64,000 nt of DNA from Rubripirellula tenax (GCF_007860125.1 NZ_SJPW01000007.1:490515-554514), one strand, 5' to 3'; counted from the first letter of the stretch, positions 19,112 to 28,024 are shown. Notes: generated from the sequence alone by a model not told the origin. A program made the numbers and translations.

Positions 19112-19879
19112 CTAGCACCTCGAAAGCAGGAAAAGCGGACGGTTTAGAAATTCACCTAACGAGTCGTCTCTGGCAATGTTTTGTTCGCTGAGATCTTCGT
19201 AAACAATGCCCCCACTCTTGCGGGTAGGGATTCCAATATGGTCAACATTCCAAACACCTGCTGTAGCGGAACGAATGAAATCAATCATCTCTCGCTTCGT
19301 CCCATTCTTGAATAGCGGCAATTCTCGATTTCCTTTCCAGTTGAACCCCAATTGAAAAATGAGCGTCTTGGCGCAATCACGAATATTTAAAAGCGATTCT
19401 TTGATTTGCTCGAGCGCTCGCTGCATCACCATGGACTGATCACCATAGTCATCACCAACATGGTGAAGCACATTGAGCAACAGCAAAACATCAACCCTCA
19501 TTTCCAAACATGTCGAATTGTCATCGAACGTAAAATATTGGTTCTTTACCTGCACGCGATCGAGCAACTGCAACTCTGCAGTCGCTTCTCTAACAAAATT
19601 GGCGTGATGCACGTTACCTTCAAAGTAAAGAGCTTCTTTGGCGCCACGGTCAAGCAATTCAAAGGTAAAAAAACCAGTATTGCCCCCAATATCGCAAATA
19701 CTTTTGCCTGCAACATCTACGCGTTGCGCGATATACGACAATCGGGGCAACTCTGATCGGGAGTTGACACTCAAGTCCCCTGTGCCGATCAGATCCCGAA
19801 GACGTGAAGAAAGAACCTGGTAATTAGAATGCTTACTGGTTTTGCTGTAGAGTTCTTTTAAATGCTGAATGCCCATCAT
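19112..19879 (-). CDS. SAM-dependent methyltransferase
   Basis: 255 residues. The SAM loop SICDIGGNTGFFTFEL sits near residues 57-72, then an acidic strand YFEGNVHHANF, and a post-motif LLLLNVLHHVGDDYG, as in class I methyltransferases of the DUF1698 and related groups. Its ATG overlaps the TGA of the ATP-grasp gene (ATGA), so the pair is probably translated together and may act on the same substituent. Substrate unknown. Confidence 0.82.
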   Translation of the reverse strand: MMGIQHLKELYSKTSKHSNYQVLSSRLRDLIGTGDLSVNSRSELPRLSYIAQRVDVAGKSICDIGGNTGFFTFELLDRGAKEALYFEGNVHHANFVREATAELQLLDRVQVKNQYFTFDDNSTCLEMRVDVLLLLNVLHHVGDDYGDQSMVMQRALEQIKESLLNIRDCAKTLIFQLGFNWKGNRELPLFKNGTKREMIDFIRSATAGVWNVDHIGIPTRKSGGIVYEDLSEQNIARDDSLGEFLNRPLFLLSRC

Positions 19880-21018
19880 TTGTCTCTGAATTCGCTAAGG
19901 TATAAATTGATTGTGTCGTCCCTGAGAAAGACATCATGCCTTTTCAAATCGGGAAAATCATCCACGAATCTGTTTGCGTTGTAGTTGTGAAAAACAAAGG
20001 GCTGCGCGGATTTTGACATTCCGCCCGACCAAAAATACCGCACATCATTGCCGTGTGAGGCAGGCAACGGCGAGACGGCATTGGTGGGCAATGAAAATCC
20101 GTTTGCGGATAGAAAGGATTCAATAATTGGAACACCGCTATCCACCACAAATTGCAAGGGCCCCCAAAACCGAGGGTTCGCTTCAATCATGACATGATTG
20201 TCCTCGGTGACTTTCAGCTCCACCATCACGGGCCCCGAGTAGCCGAGCGATTTAAACATATCCAAATACTGCTGAGCAATCGGTTCGCTGTGCTCGCTCG
20301 ATTGAGTCGCAACAACAATCGACCCACCATTGCTTTGCTGAATCAGGTTTTCTTGAGAGTAAACGACGTGTTTGTCGTCTTGGGAAACGAAGTACAGCAA
20401 ATAGACGCTCTTGCCAACAACAAACTCCTGGAAGAAAAATTCGCCTGGACTCTCAACTGCTTGAAATTTTTGCAGATCAGATTCCGAACTGATCAACCAG
20501 GGCTTGAGCTGCCGCCCGGTTTTGACGGCGGCATACCGCTTAGGCTTTGCGACGAAGGGAAGTTTCGCCGGCTGATCAATGAACTCTTGGGGCACAACAA
20601 GTCCGTGATCCGCACAGATTTTCACAAACGATTGTTTGTCAGAAATGCGGTTGTAAAGTTGTTTGTCGACTAGCGGAACCGAATGACCGGCATCTTCAAG
20701 CTCTGCTTTGTGGTCCAATAAAAAGCGATTTAGAAATTCGGACGTCGGCAGCACCATCAATCGGTCGAGACTTTTGCTTACAAGAATTTCATGAAACCAA
20801 TTTTGCATGTCGGCTATGCATAAGTCATTTGTTTGCCGTGTTAGAACGACTGAGCCTGAGTACTGCGTTTGAAAAATTGGATCTCCTGGCGAAGAAGCCA
20901 CCAAACAGAACGGCACATTCAAAGCTGTTGCCTTCCGACAGAATGCGACGACAGCTCGCATGTTAAATCCGGAAAAAATTACAACGGCTTGCTTTTGTGA
21001 TGCGTGTCTCATTTTCAC
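19876..21018 (-). CDS. ATP-grasp carboxylate-amine ligase-like protein
   Basis: 380 residues, GTG start with an ATG two codons on. The N-terminal pre-ATP-grasp domain begins IFSGFNMRAVVAFCRKA. The central part carries PFVAKPKRYAAVKTGR, where the ATP-binding Lys is expected, and EFFFQEFVVGKSV. The Mg-binding end VMIEANPRFWGP matches the E-x-N motif. ATP-grasp enzymes join a carboxylate to an amine or thiol through an acyl phosphate. With the aminotransferase gene nearby, I infer that it could acylate an amino sugar with an amino acid. The closest family is uncertain. Confidence 0.8.
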   Translation of the reverse strand: MKMRHASQKQAVVIFSGFNMRAVVAFCRKATALNVPFCLVASSPGDPIFQTQYSGSVVLTRQTNDLCIADMQNWFHEILVSKSLDRLMVLPTSEFLNRFLLDHKAELEDAGHSVPLVDKQLYNRISDKQSFVKICADHGLVVPQEFIDQPAKLPFVAKPKRYAAVKTGRQLKPWLISSESDLQKFQAVESPGEFFFQEFVVGKSVYLLYFVSQDDKHVVYSQENLIQQSNGGSIVVATQSSEHSEPIAQQYLDMFKSLGYSGPVMVELKVTEDNHVMIEANPRFWGPLQFVVDSGVPIIESFLSANGFSLPTNAVSPLPASHGNDVRYFWSGGMSKSAQPFVFHNYNANRFVDDFPDLKRHDVFLRDDTINLYLSEFRDK

Positions 21019-21495
21019 GTTTGGCTAATTACACTTGCAGACGCGTAAAATTTGAATTCCAGACAACGTCACAACCAAATCCGTTGCGAACGCGACTCCG
21101 TAGAACGCATTGCGACTAGCGAAACGCCTTTTTCCGTCGCTATGCCCTACATTGGAAGCGATGCAGGCGCAACATTTTATTTAGATTTTGCGATCAGGCT
21201 GCGAACACCTTGAGGATCAAACGGCAAACAACAATCTCGTTCGAAAAGTGGGACAGGCATCGATTCTTTCGATGTAAGCTCGGCAAGCTAGGAATCTGTC
21301 TTAATTCCTGCCAATCTGTTTAAGTTTCTTGCCTGCTCTAGCAGCCTGTTGAAAAAGGGGGCTGACCCTTTCCGACGTTTCGAATTCACAATGTTTCAGC
21401 TTTCAGCAGGCTGCTAGGTCGTGCTGATGCCCCTACAGAACAGTTCGCAAGCGGACAACAGATGTCCCCGCAGGATCTCCAAACCCTCGCTTCGG
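21019..21495. other. Gap with repeat, inside the EPS locus
   Basis: No gene seen in about 475 bp. It holds the shortened palindromic repeat at 21339-21416. No clear promoter for the ATP-grasp gene could be picked out. Confidence 0.55.
21339..21416. repeat. Palindromic repeat element, copy 2 (internal deletion)
   Basis: 78 bp. The outer arms TAGCAGCCTGTTGAAA (21339-21354) and TTTCAGCAGGCTGCTA (21401-21416) pair with one mismatch. The left G-rich core and the central TTTCGAATTCACAATGTT match copies 1 and 3, but the right-hand C-rich core is missing, so the strong inner stem and T tract are lost. It looks like a deletion derivative of the copy at 26191-26293. Confidence 0.85.
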
Positions 21496-22608
21496 CTACC
21501 GATCGATAGTCGCAATGCGATCGACAATTTGGTTGAGTTGATCATCTGAAAGATCGGGAAAAATGGGCAGGCAAATGACTTGATTTGCTAGCTGCCGAGC
21601 GACCGGAAGCCGTTCGCGGTTCGCGCTCGCCAATCCGCGATACATTGGCATATCGCTAATCAACGGGAAGAAATACCGACGGCCATTGATGCCATGGTCT
21701 TTCAGTTTTTGATAAAGCTGGTCGCGAGTCAGTGGATAATCCTTCCCCACCAAAATTGGCATATAGGACCCGTTACTTATGGTATCGGTAATTTCGGGCA
21801 TGAATGAGATACCCTTCACGCCATGGAGCAAGTGCCGGTAGTTGGCTGCGATTTGTCTGCGCCGATCCAACGCCTTGTCGATGCCATTTAATTGCAACAA
21901 ACCAAAAGCCGCATTCACTTCGCTCATCTTGCCGTTGATACCGGTCGCTGTAACGGTCACTTCGTCTGCGAAGCCAAAATTCTTTAAATAGTCAATGCGC
22001 TGCTTCGTTTTCGCATCCGGACAAACGATGGCACCGCCTTCGAACGTGTTAAAGACTTTGGTCGCATGGAAACTGAGAACTGACAAATCCCCGTGCCGAA
22101 GCAAACTTTCTTCTTTGTGCTGCACCCCAAACGCGTGCGCCGCGTCGTAGATCACCTTTAGCCCATACGTGTCAGCGATCTTTCCAATGCGTTCAACGTC
22201 ACAGGGATTGCCGTAACAATGCACCGGCAAGATCGCTGTTGTAGCTGGCGTAATCGATTCTTCGATTCGTTCCGGATCTAAATTGCCCGTGTCTGGATCA
22301 ATATCCACAAAGACGGGTGTAATATTATTCCAAACGAGCGAGTGGCTCGTTGCAACGAAAGAATACGGTGTGGTGATGACTTCCCCCCTGATTCGCAGCG
22401 CCTGCAGTGCAGTCACCAATGCGATTGTGCCGTTGGCGAACAGAGCGAGGTGATCAACGCCCAGGTAGTCACACAGCGCTTGCTCCAACTGTTTGTGAAA
22501 CGGCCCATTGTTCGTGAGGATCTTGTTGTCCCAAATCTGCTGCAAGTAGGGGATGAATTCCTCCAGTGGTGGCAGAGAGGGTTGCGTAACGTAGATCGGT
22601 TTGTTCAT
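21496..22608 (-). CDS. DegT/DnrJ/EryC1/StrS aminotransferase
   Basis: 370 residues, the normal length. PLP-binding landmarks are FANGTIALVTALQAL near residue 57, Asp155 in IYDAAHAFG and the Schiff-base Lys184 in SFHATKVFNTFEGG. Such enzymes place an amino group on a keto sugar, usually with glutamate as donor. With rmlA and rmlB close by and no rmlC or rmlD in the window, the likely substrate is a dTDP-keto-6-deoxyglucose, giving a dTDP amino-dideoxy sugar. C4 (DesI/VioA-type) is the simpler choice because no 3,4-ketoisomerase gene is seen. Confidence 0.93.
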   Translation of the reverse strand: MNKPIYVTQPSLPPLEEFIPYLQQIWDNKILTNNGPFHKQLEQALCDYLGVDHLALFANGTIALVTALQALRIRGEVITTPYSFVATSHSLVWNNITPVFVDIDPDTGNLDPERIEESITPATTAILPVHCYGNPCDVERIGKIADTYGLKVIYDAAHAFGVQHKEESLLRHGDLSVLSFHATKVFNTFEGGAIVCPDAKTKQRIDYLKNFGFADEVTVTATGINGKMSEVNAAFGLLQLNGIDKALDRRRQIAANYRHLLHGVKGISFMPEITDTISNGSYMPILVGKDYPLTRDQLYQKLKDHGINGRRYFFPLISDMPMYRGLASANRERLPVARQLANQVICLPIFPDLSDDQLNQIVDRIATIDR

Positions 22609-22762
22609 CGAGCGTATTGGCTAGTGGACGAGAGCGCTGAGAGTTTTTTGCAGACCAAAATCAATTTACTTAACATTTCGATCTTGATATCGGCGAATTC
22701 AAAGGGCCATAAAGAACCGCATTTTGGAAGGCAAGCTTTCGAACCTATCTGTGACAAAACTT

Positions 22763-24067
22763 TCAATTGCCTGATATCTCCAACCCGGTTCCTTCGTGGA
22801 GTATCTTGCCTGTTGCGGCGTCAATTTTTTGGCACTGAAGGGTCGCTCCCGCAATGCGAATATTGAAGTAGCTACCTCCATCTTTAGCTGTCAAAATTAG
22901 CCGGTCCACATCCGAAGTGAACCTGTTTGCGTACACACTCCCTGAGACATGGCATTCTGTGGATCCGTCGGGTCGAAAGATTGCTTTGTCCCAGGTCGGG
23001 TGGCCGTTGGTCCAAGTTACTTTCCAAACCTTTCCAAGGATGGATTGCAGCCCGCTGTTGCTTTGACTGTTTTTGATCGCTCCCAATTCGGCCAATCGCA
23101 CTTCAATCCATTTACGTTTTAGGCCAGTCGATTCGGGCAACAATGCTTGATAAATTTCGCCTGCGTGTGCTCGGACGGTCAGATCGTCTGAGAAATCCCA
23201 CCACGCATCGGCAAGCTTGACTTGCTTGTCGAATGATCTGTCGCCCGACAACTCTGCTTTGGCGTACATGACGGCCGGCGCGTCGGGGGATCCCTTTGCC
23301 AGATAGCTCAGCCCCCGAGTAAAATCGCCTTTCGTGATGCAATAGAACTCACCGATCGCTTGATTGGCGACTGGATCGTTGGAATCTTTTTTCAACGCTG
23401 CATTCGCCGATCTCAAGTCATCGAACTTGCGATCGAGCAGCTTGCATTCTTTCAGCCTCGCATTGGCACTGTCCCTTACTCCGACGTTTCTGCTTCGCTG
23501 GGCCATTCGACCGAGCAACTGCAAGAGTTGCTCGCACGATTCATAGTCGTCCTGCTGAACCCACTCATCGATCCAATCACGGGTCCGAACATGAATCAAG
23601 GTCACGTTCATCGACGATAACGCGTTTCTAGATATCTGGCTGACCAAGTCCAGTCGCTTGGATGCCAGATCGATGGCGAAGTGCGATTCCAGTTGTTGTA
23701 TCGCATCAAATGCGACCGGAATCACTCCCTCTTTGACGGCGACATCAAGGCACTCATTCAAAATCACATAATGATGGCTAGCAGAATTTTCTGACTTGGC
23801 CGCCATTTCCAAGAGCGAATTCGCGAAATGAGCCTGAGCGCCCCGTGCTTTGTTCGAATACTCTTTCGCGTACAGTTGTCGAAGGAGTGCCAGTGATTTG
23901 TCTTGCTGCGCCGGACTTGGAATCGCTTCTTTCTGTGTCTGGGTACCTTTTGAAGCTACGGATTCCTGTGCAATCGCAGTCGCATCTGCTGTGGACGCAA
24001 TCAGGGACAACAGCATGGCGAACGAACGCCAAGGACAAAGAGTTGCCTTTCGATGGATGTTCATCAT
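22763..24067 (-). CDS. Secreted protein of unknown function
   Basis: 434 residues. The N-terminus has a signal-like stretch ending STADATAIAQ near residue 34. An alpha-helical region follows with the block LRQLYAKEYSNKARGAQ and SHHYVILNECLDVAVKEG, a pattern I associate with secreted planctomycete proteins. The C-terminal 110 residues (KVWKVTWTNGHPTWDKAIF onward) look like a beta-rich domain. I do not recognise a family with a known role. It lies between rmlA and the aminotransferase on the same strand, which is odd for an exported protein; it could serve EPS handling outside the cell or be a bystander. Confidence 0.75.
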   Translation of the reverse strand: MMNIHRKATLCPWRSFAMLLSLIASTADATAIAQESVASKGTQTQKEAIPSPAQQDKSLALLRQLYAKEYSNKARGAQAHFANSLLEMAAKSENSASHHYVILNECLDVAVKEGVIPVAFDAIQQLESHFAIDLASKRLDLVSQISRNALSSMNVTLIHVRTRDWIDEWVQQDDYESCEQLLQLLGRMAQRSRNVGVRDSANARLKECKLLDRKFDDLRSANAALKKDSNDPVANQAIGEFYCITKGDFTRGLSYLAKGSPDAPAVMYAKAELSGDRSFDKQVKLADAWWDFSDDLTVRAHAGEIYQALLPESTGLKRKWIEVRLAELGAIKNSQSNSGLQSILGKVWKVTWTNGHPTWDKAIFRPDGSTECHVSGSVYANRFTSDVDRLILTAKDGGSYFNIRIAGATLQCQKIDAATGKILHEGTGLEISGN

Positions 24068-24071
24068 TAAG

Positions 24072-24941
24072 CTAACTTGTCAGGTTCACGAGGTAGCGTC
24101 CATATTCGGTTTTTGCATCGGCAAAGCGAGCGGAAATCTGGTCGGCGGTCAGCCAACCGTGGTGAAACCCGATCTCCTCCAGACAGGCGACTTGGAAGCC
24201 CTGGTGGTGCTGGATTGTTTTCACAAACATAGAAGCCTCGAGCAGGCTGTCATGGGTTCCGGTGTCGAGCCAAGTATGCCCACGTCCGAGCATTTCGACA
24301 TGCAGCTGCCCACGCCGCAAATACTCTTGGTTCACCGATGTGATCTCCAATTCGCCCCGCGGCGAGGGGCGAACCGCTTTTGCAATTTCGACGACTTGAT
24401 GATCGTAAAAATACAACCCGGTGACGGCAAACTGCGACTTGGGTTGTGAAGGCTTTTCTTCGATCGAAACTGCCTTGCCAGCACCATTGAACTCTACCAC
24501 GCCATAACGCTCGGGATCTTGCACTTGGTATCCGAACACCGTTGCACCCGAGTCCCTTTGAAATGCGGACTTCAGCTTCGGAGAAAACCCCTGGCCGTAG
24601 AAGATATTGTCGCCTAGGACGAGCGTGACGTTGGAATCACCAATGAACGATTCGCCTATGAGAAAGGCCTGTGCTAGCCCTTCGGGTTTCGGCTGAACGG
24701 CATAGAACAGCTCGATTCCAAAGTCCGAACCGTCACCCAACGTGCGTTGGTATAGCGGCAGATCCTCAGGTGTTGAGATGATCAATATTTCGCGAATGCC
24801 GGCCAGCATCAAAACCGACAACGGATAGTAGATCATCGGCTTATCGTAGATCGGCAGCAATTGCTTGCTGATCCCACGTGTCGCCGGATGCAGTCGTGTA
24901 CCCGATCCGCCCGCCAGTACGATGCCTTTACGCGTTACCAC
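24072..24941 (-). CDS. rmlA: Glucose-1-phosphate thymidylyltransferase
   Basis: 289 residues, GTG start. Near-canonical Rml[21 protein letters not shown] carries the nucleotide-binding loop, followed by [33 protein letters not shown] and [16 protein letters not shown]. It makes dTDP-glucose from dTTP and glucose-1-phosphate, the first committed step to dTDP-deoxysugars. rmlB lies just upstream, two bases apart. Confidence 0.96.
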   Translation of the reverse strand: MVTRKGIVLAGGSGTRLHPATRGISKQLLPIYDKPMIYYPLSVLMLAGIREILIISTPEDLPLYQRTLGDGSDFGIELFYAVQPKPEGLAQAFLIGESFIGDSNVTLVLGDNIFYGQGFSPKLKSAFQRDSGATVFGYQVQDPERYGVVEFNGAGKAVSIEEKPSQPKSQFAVTGLYFYDHQVVEIAKAVRPSPRGELEITSVNQEYLRRGQLHVEMLGRGHTWLDTGTHDSLLEASMFVKTIQHHQGFQVACLEEIGFHHGWLTADQISARFADAKTEYGRYLVNLTS

Positions 24942-24943
24942 GG

Positions 24944-26014
24944 TTATTTTGATACTCCAAACCGCTGGAGCTTGTAGTCACCCGAGACGATGTCTTCCCA
25001 CCAAGATTCGTGACGGAGGTACCACAGTACCGTTTTACGGAACCCGCTTTCAAAATTTTCGACCGGCTCCCAACCAAGTTCTCGCTTGATCTTGCTGGCA
25101 TCGATCGCGTAACGCAAATCGTGACCGGGCCGGTCGGTAACGAATGTGATTTTTTCGGAGTGTGATTTCCCGGATGGACAAGGTCGCAGTTCGTCGAGAA
25201 GGTGGCAAAGCGTTTCGACGAGCTCTAAATTGTTGCGCTCGTTATTGCCGCCAATGTTATAAGTTTCGCCGGGCGTGCCTTTGGTAACGACGTCGAAGAG
25301 TGCGCGGCAATGATCGTCTACGTAGAGCCAATCGCGAATATTATCACCCTTGCCGTAGACTGGGATACTTTCGCCGCGAAGGCACTTCAATATGACGACC
25401 GGAATCAATTTTTCCGGGAATTGATAGGGACCGTAATTGTTGCTGCAATTGGTCACCAACACGGGCAGTTTGTAGGTGTCGTGCCAAGCCCGAGCCAAGT
25501 GATCCGATGCAGCCTTGCTGGCCGAATAGGGCGAGTGCGGATCGTAGGATGTCGTCTCGGTGAACTGACCTTGGCTGCCTAGCGAACCGTAAACCTCGTC
25601 GGTAGATACGTGCAAGAATCGAAAGGCTTCCGCTTGCTCAGCGGAAAGCGATCGCCAATGAACGAGGCAGGCCTGCAGCAGGTTGTAGGTGCCGATGACG
25701 TTCGTTTGGATGAATTGTCCGGGACCGTCAATACTGCGATCGACATGACTTTCCGCAGCCAAGTGCATGACGGCGTCAGGTCCGAATTCTGTTACCTGAT
25801 CGGCAACGGCGTCAGAGTCGGTGAGATCGAGCTGAACAAATTGGTAACTCGGATGACTGACAAGATCGGCAAGGGAATTCAAGTTTCCGGCATAGGTTAA
25901 TGCGTCAGCATTGAGAACCTGGTGCCCCTTGCCTAGGACAAGCCGAACGAGATTTGACCCGATGAATCCGGCGCCGCCGGTGATCAAAATACGTAGAGGG
26001 GAGGAAGAGTTCAC
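24944..26014 (-). CDS. rmlB: dTDP-glucose 4,6-dehydratase
   Basis: 356 residues, GTG start. The Rossmann loop [14 protein letters not shown], the [15 protein letters not shown] signature and the catalytic [10 protein letters not shown] leave little doubt. It converts dTDP-glucose to dTDP-4-keto-6-deoxyglucose using bound NAD. rmlC and rmlD are absent from the window, so the product probably goes to the aminotransferase rather than to L-rhamnose, unless those genes lie elsewhere. Confidence 0.96.
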   Translation of the reverse strand: MNSSSPLRILITGGAGFIGSNLVRLVLGKGHQVLNADALTYAGNLNSLADLVSHPSYQFVQLDLTDSDAVADQVTEFGPDAVMHLAAESHVDRSIDGPGQFIQTNVIGTYNLLQACLVHWRSLSAEQAEAFRFLHVSTDEVYGSLGSQGQFTETTSYDPHSPYSASKAASDHLARAWHDTYKLPVLVTNCSNNYGPYQFPEKLIPVVILKCLRGESIPVYGKGDNIRDWLYVDDHCRALFDVVTKGTPGETYNIGGNNERNNLELVETLCHLLDELRPCPSGKSHSEKITFVTDRPGHDLRYAIDASKIKRELGWEPVENFESGFRKTVLWYLRHESWWEDIVSGDYKLQRFGVSK

Positions 26015-26190
26015 GATGTGAGGATCAGCGGCCTAGGCGTCTAGCGTCGCGGCATGAATTCGAAGCACAGGCGACCCACCAAAGGCGGGCGTTGAATGTG
26101 GACTGGTTTTCAAGCGTGGACACCAGACAAAGAAATCGGGCGTATCGGGAATGCGGTTGGGGGGAGAATCTCAAGCGATTGATTGGCGAC

Positions 26191-26293
26191 TAGCAGCCTG
26201 TCGAAAAAGGGGTCTGACCCTCTCCGACGTTTCGAATTCACAATGTTCCAGCAACGTCCCCAAAGGGTCAGACCCCTTTTTCAACAGGCTGAT
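26191..26293. repeat. Palindromic repeat element, copy 3 (most complete)
   Basis: 103 bp. The inner 26 bases of the left arm (ending 26220) and the right arm (from 26265) pair with one mismatch around a 44-base loop. The core reads A5 GGGGTCTGACCC on the left and GGGTCAGACCCC T5 on the right, a shape like a bidirectional terminator. It sits between the NusG-like gene and rmlB, which would be co-transcribed, in a 382-bp gap that holds no other feature I can support. Confidence 0.9.
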
Positions 26294-26396
26294 AGGAAAT
26301 GAACGTATTCGAGCACGCCTGACTGCTTTGCGTTTCGATCGCCGAAAGCCGCGTCGCGGTAGCACGAAGGACTGCACGATTGTTAGTGCCTGCCAC

Positions 26397-26933
26397 CTAC
26401 TCCGATGCTTCCGCTGTTTTTTTGCTCAGCACTTCGAGTTGGCAGTCGTCGAGCTTGACGCTGACTCCTCGCTCCATGAATCGGACGGCAACCAGCAGCC
26501 TTGTTTCTTGCGTTCTTTGCAGGACTGTGCCTTCATAGCCAGCGAAAACGCCGCTTTTGACTCTGACTTGTTGCCCCGGTTGGATCCGATCTTCGATCGT
26601 CAGCGGCACGTTCATATCGATCAGAGCTTGGATCTGTCGAAGATCGCTGACAAAGTGGGCTACATCCTCAATCGGCGCCACCGATTGGACACAACCTGTG
26701 CAAACGGCCTTGTATCGAGCCTCTTCTTCGCCGCACAGGAAGACGTAATTGCTGAACAATGGTTGATAGGTGATGCGAATGCGTCCGGCCGGCGATCGGC
26801 GACGATTGGCTATTTGGGGTGCGTAATGAGGCAAGCCGGCAACACGCAAGTGACGCATCAATTGCTTCTCTTGCCGGCTTCGTGTGTACACCAACCACCA
26901 CGTCCGCTGGTCCAAGTCTGCATCCTCGAACAA
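26397..26933 (-). CDS. NusG/RfaH/UpxY-like transcription antiterminator
   Basis: 178 residues with TTG as start (a second TTG lies six codons on). The NGN domain shows TWWLVYTRSRQEKQL at residue 11 and YQPLFSNYVFLCG near residue 60; the KOW domain shows PGQQVRVKSGVFAGYEGTVL near residue 119. It differs from housekeeping NusG, which normally sits beside secE and ribosomal genes. Specialised NusG paralogues at the head of capsule and EPS operons let RNA polymerase read long operons. Being first of 22 co-directional genes fits that role. Confidence 0.9.
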   Translation of the reverse strand: MFEDADLDQRTWWLVYTRSRQEKQLMRHLRVAGLPHYAPQIANRRRSPAGRIRITYQPLFSNYVFLCGEEEARYKAVCTGCVQSVAPIEDVAHFVSDLRQIQALIDMNVPLTIEDRIQPGQQVRVKSGVFAGYEGTVLQRTQETRLLVAVRFMERGVSVKLDDCQLEVLSKKTAEASE

Positions 26934-26940
26934 ATGTTCG
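26927..26940. promoter_or_regulatory. 14-bp perfect palindrome over the antiterminator start codon
   Basis: CGAACAAATGTTCG reads CGAACA-AA-TGTTCG and overlaps the TTG start (26931-26933). It resembles the CGAAC-N4-GTTYG form of LexA boxes known from Gram-positive bacteria. As an operator it could block initiation of the EPS locus, but part of it is coding and a chance palindrome is quite possible. Confidence 0.35.
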
Positions 26941-27328
26941 GGATGGCAATCCGGTTCGGCGGGCAGAATAGGAATGGGAGCTAATTAGGTAACAGGGGAC
27001 AGGTGACAGGAAACAGAAAAGGTGAGCTTCGTCGGCGCGGACTTCGTCCACTTGGGTGACAAGTCCCCGTTGGAATCTACAAAAGTTCGAGCAATGCCGC
27101 TGTTCGTGCTGAACGTTAACAATCAAACCTTCCGCTGGACCGTTTGAAAGTACAGCTTGCTAAAAGGATGACCGATGTTGAGGTGAGTGACAAGGAATCT
27201 ACCGCCATACGGATGGGTTACCGAACGAGGCGGTAGTTTGTGCGGATTGAAGCGAGAGTACCCCCTGAGGAGACATGGGTAAGGCTTCCGGTTTCGGCTG
27301 CCCAGAGACGTGCTTCCCCCGTCCCTTG
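26934..27328. other. Gap upstream of the antiterminator gene
   Basis: About 395 bp with no supported gene. It should carry the main EPS promoter, reading leftward, but I could not identify one with confidence. A four-unit heptamer array (26989-27016) lies within it. Confidence 0.5.
26989..27016. repeat. Heptamer array, four units
   Basis: Units GTAACAG, GGGACAG, GTGACAG, GAAACAG in tandem. They belong to the same family as the arrays near 28.0, 28.15, 29.3 and 29.5 kb. I see no facing inverted arm for this one. Confidence 0.85.
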
Positions 27329-28024
27329 TTACCCGCGACCACCCCTGTCGTACATCACGGATAGTTCTGCGGGGTGGGTGCCGGTGGCGTGGGCGATTCG
27401 CAGACGCCAGTTTTTTAGCGTCTGCTTGACGACGCCATGCGATTCCCAACGACGACTGCTGATCGTGACGGGGCCCGACAGAAGGAACGGCTTGCCACGT
27501 TTTCGTAAGGCCTTGGATAGCTCGACGTCCTCCATCAACGGGATATCGGGGAAGCCACCGACTTGTTTGAAAATGTCGCGGCGCACGAAGATCGCTTGAT
27601 CGCCGTAGGCCATTGATCGCCATCGGACGCGCGCGGCGTTGCCCTGCTCGATCCATCGGTAGATCGGACGCGGCGACTCGATGCGCTGCTTGAATGCTCC
27701 CCACAGGAAACGGCTGCCCTGACGACCGGCATGAACGGTCATCTCGGCAATGCAGTCGGCATCGAGTCGGTTGTCGGCGTGCAGAAACAGCAGCCAATCG
27801 CCCTTGGCCATGAATGCGCCCGAGTTCTGCTGGGTCCCCCGTCCTGGCAATGAACGCACGATCTTTGTGGCTCCGGCAGCCGTCGCCATGGCGACCGTAT
27901 CGTCGGTGCTTCCACCGTCGGAAACGATGACTTCGTTGGCGCCAGCAGCGAAAGCCGATTCGATCGCGGCCGCGATATTGTCGGCTTCGTTGATCGCCGG
28001 GATAACGACTGAAGTAGTTAACAG
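27329..28024 (-). CDS. Glycosyltransferase family 2 (TIGR04283-like), non-standard start
   Basis: Read back from the first ATG (27889) the frame stays open for 45 codons to a CTG at 28024, and this part holds the essential GT-A start: SVVIPAINEADNIAAAIESA and EVIVSDGGSTDDTVAM. So the protein is about 231 residues, as in TIGR04283 glycosyltransferases, and starting at ATG 27889 would destroy it. No ATG, GTG or TTG precedes the domain; a TAA lies a few codons before the CTG. Later motifs are GRGTQQNSGAF, FLHADNRLD and YGDQAIFVRRDIF. The first codons lie in a heptamer array, which may have displaced the native start. CTG initiation or a broken gene are both possible. Confidence 0.75.
   Translation of the reverse strand: MLTTSVVIPAINEADNIAAAIESAFAAGANEVIVSDGGSTDDTVAMATAAGATKIVRSLPGRGTQQNSGAFMAKGDWLLFLHADNRLDADCIAEMTVHAGRQGSRFLWGAFKQRIESPRPIYRWIEQGNAARVRWRSMAYGDQAIFVRRDIFKQVGGFPDIPLMEDVELSKALRKRGKPFLLSGPVTISSRRWESHGVVKQTLKNWRLRIAHATGTHPAELSVMYDRGGRG

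Noticed and set aside
27123-27797. 224-codon Arg-rich frame
   Set aside because: It is a shadow of the GT2 gene; the conserved GT2 motifs are in the other frame.
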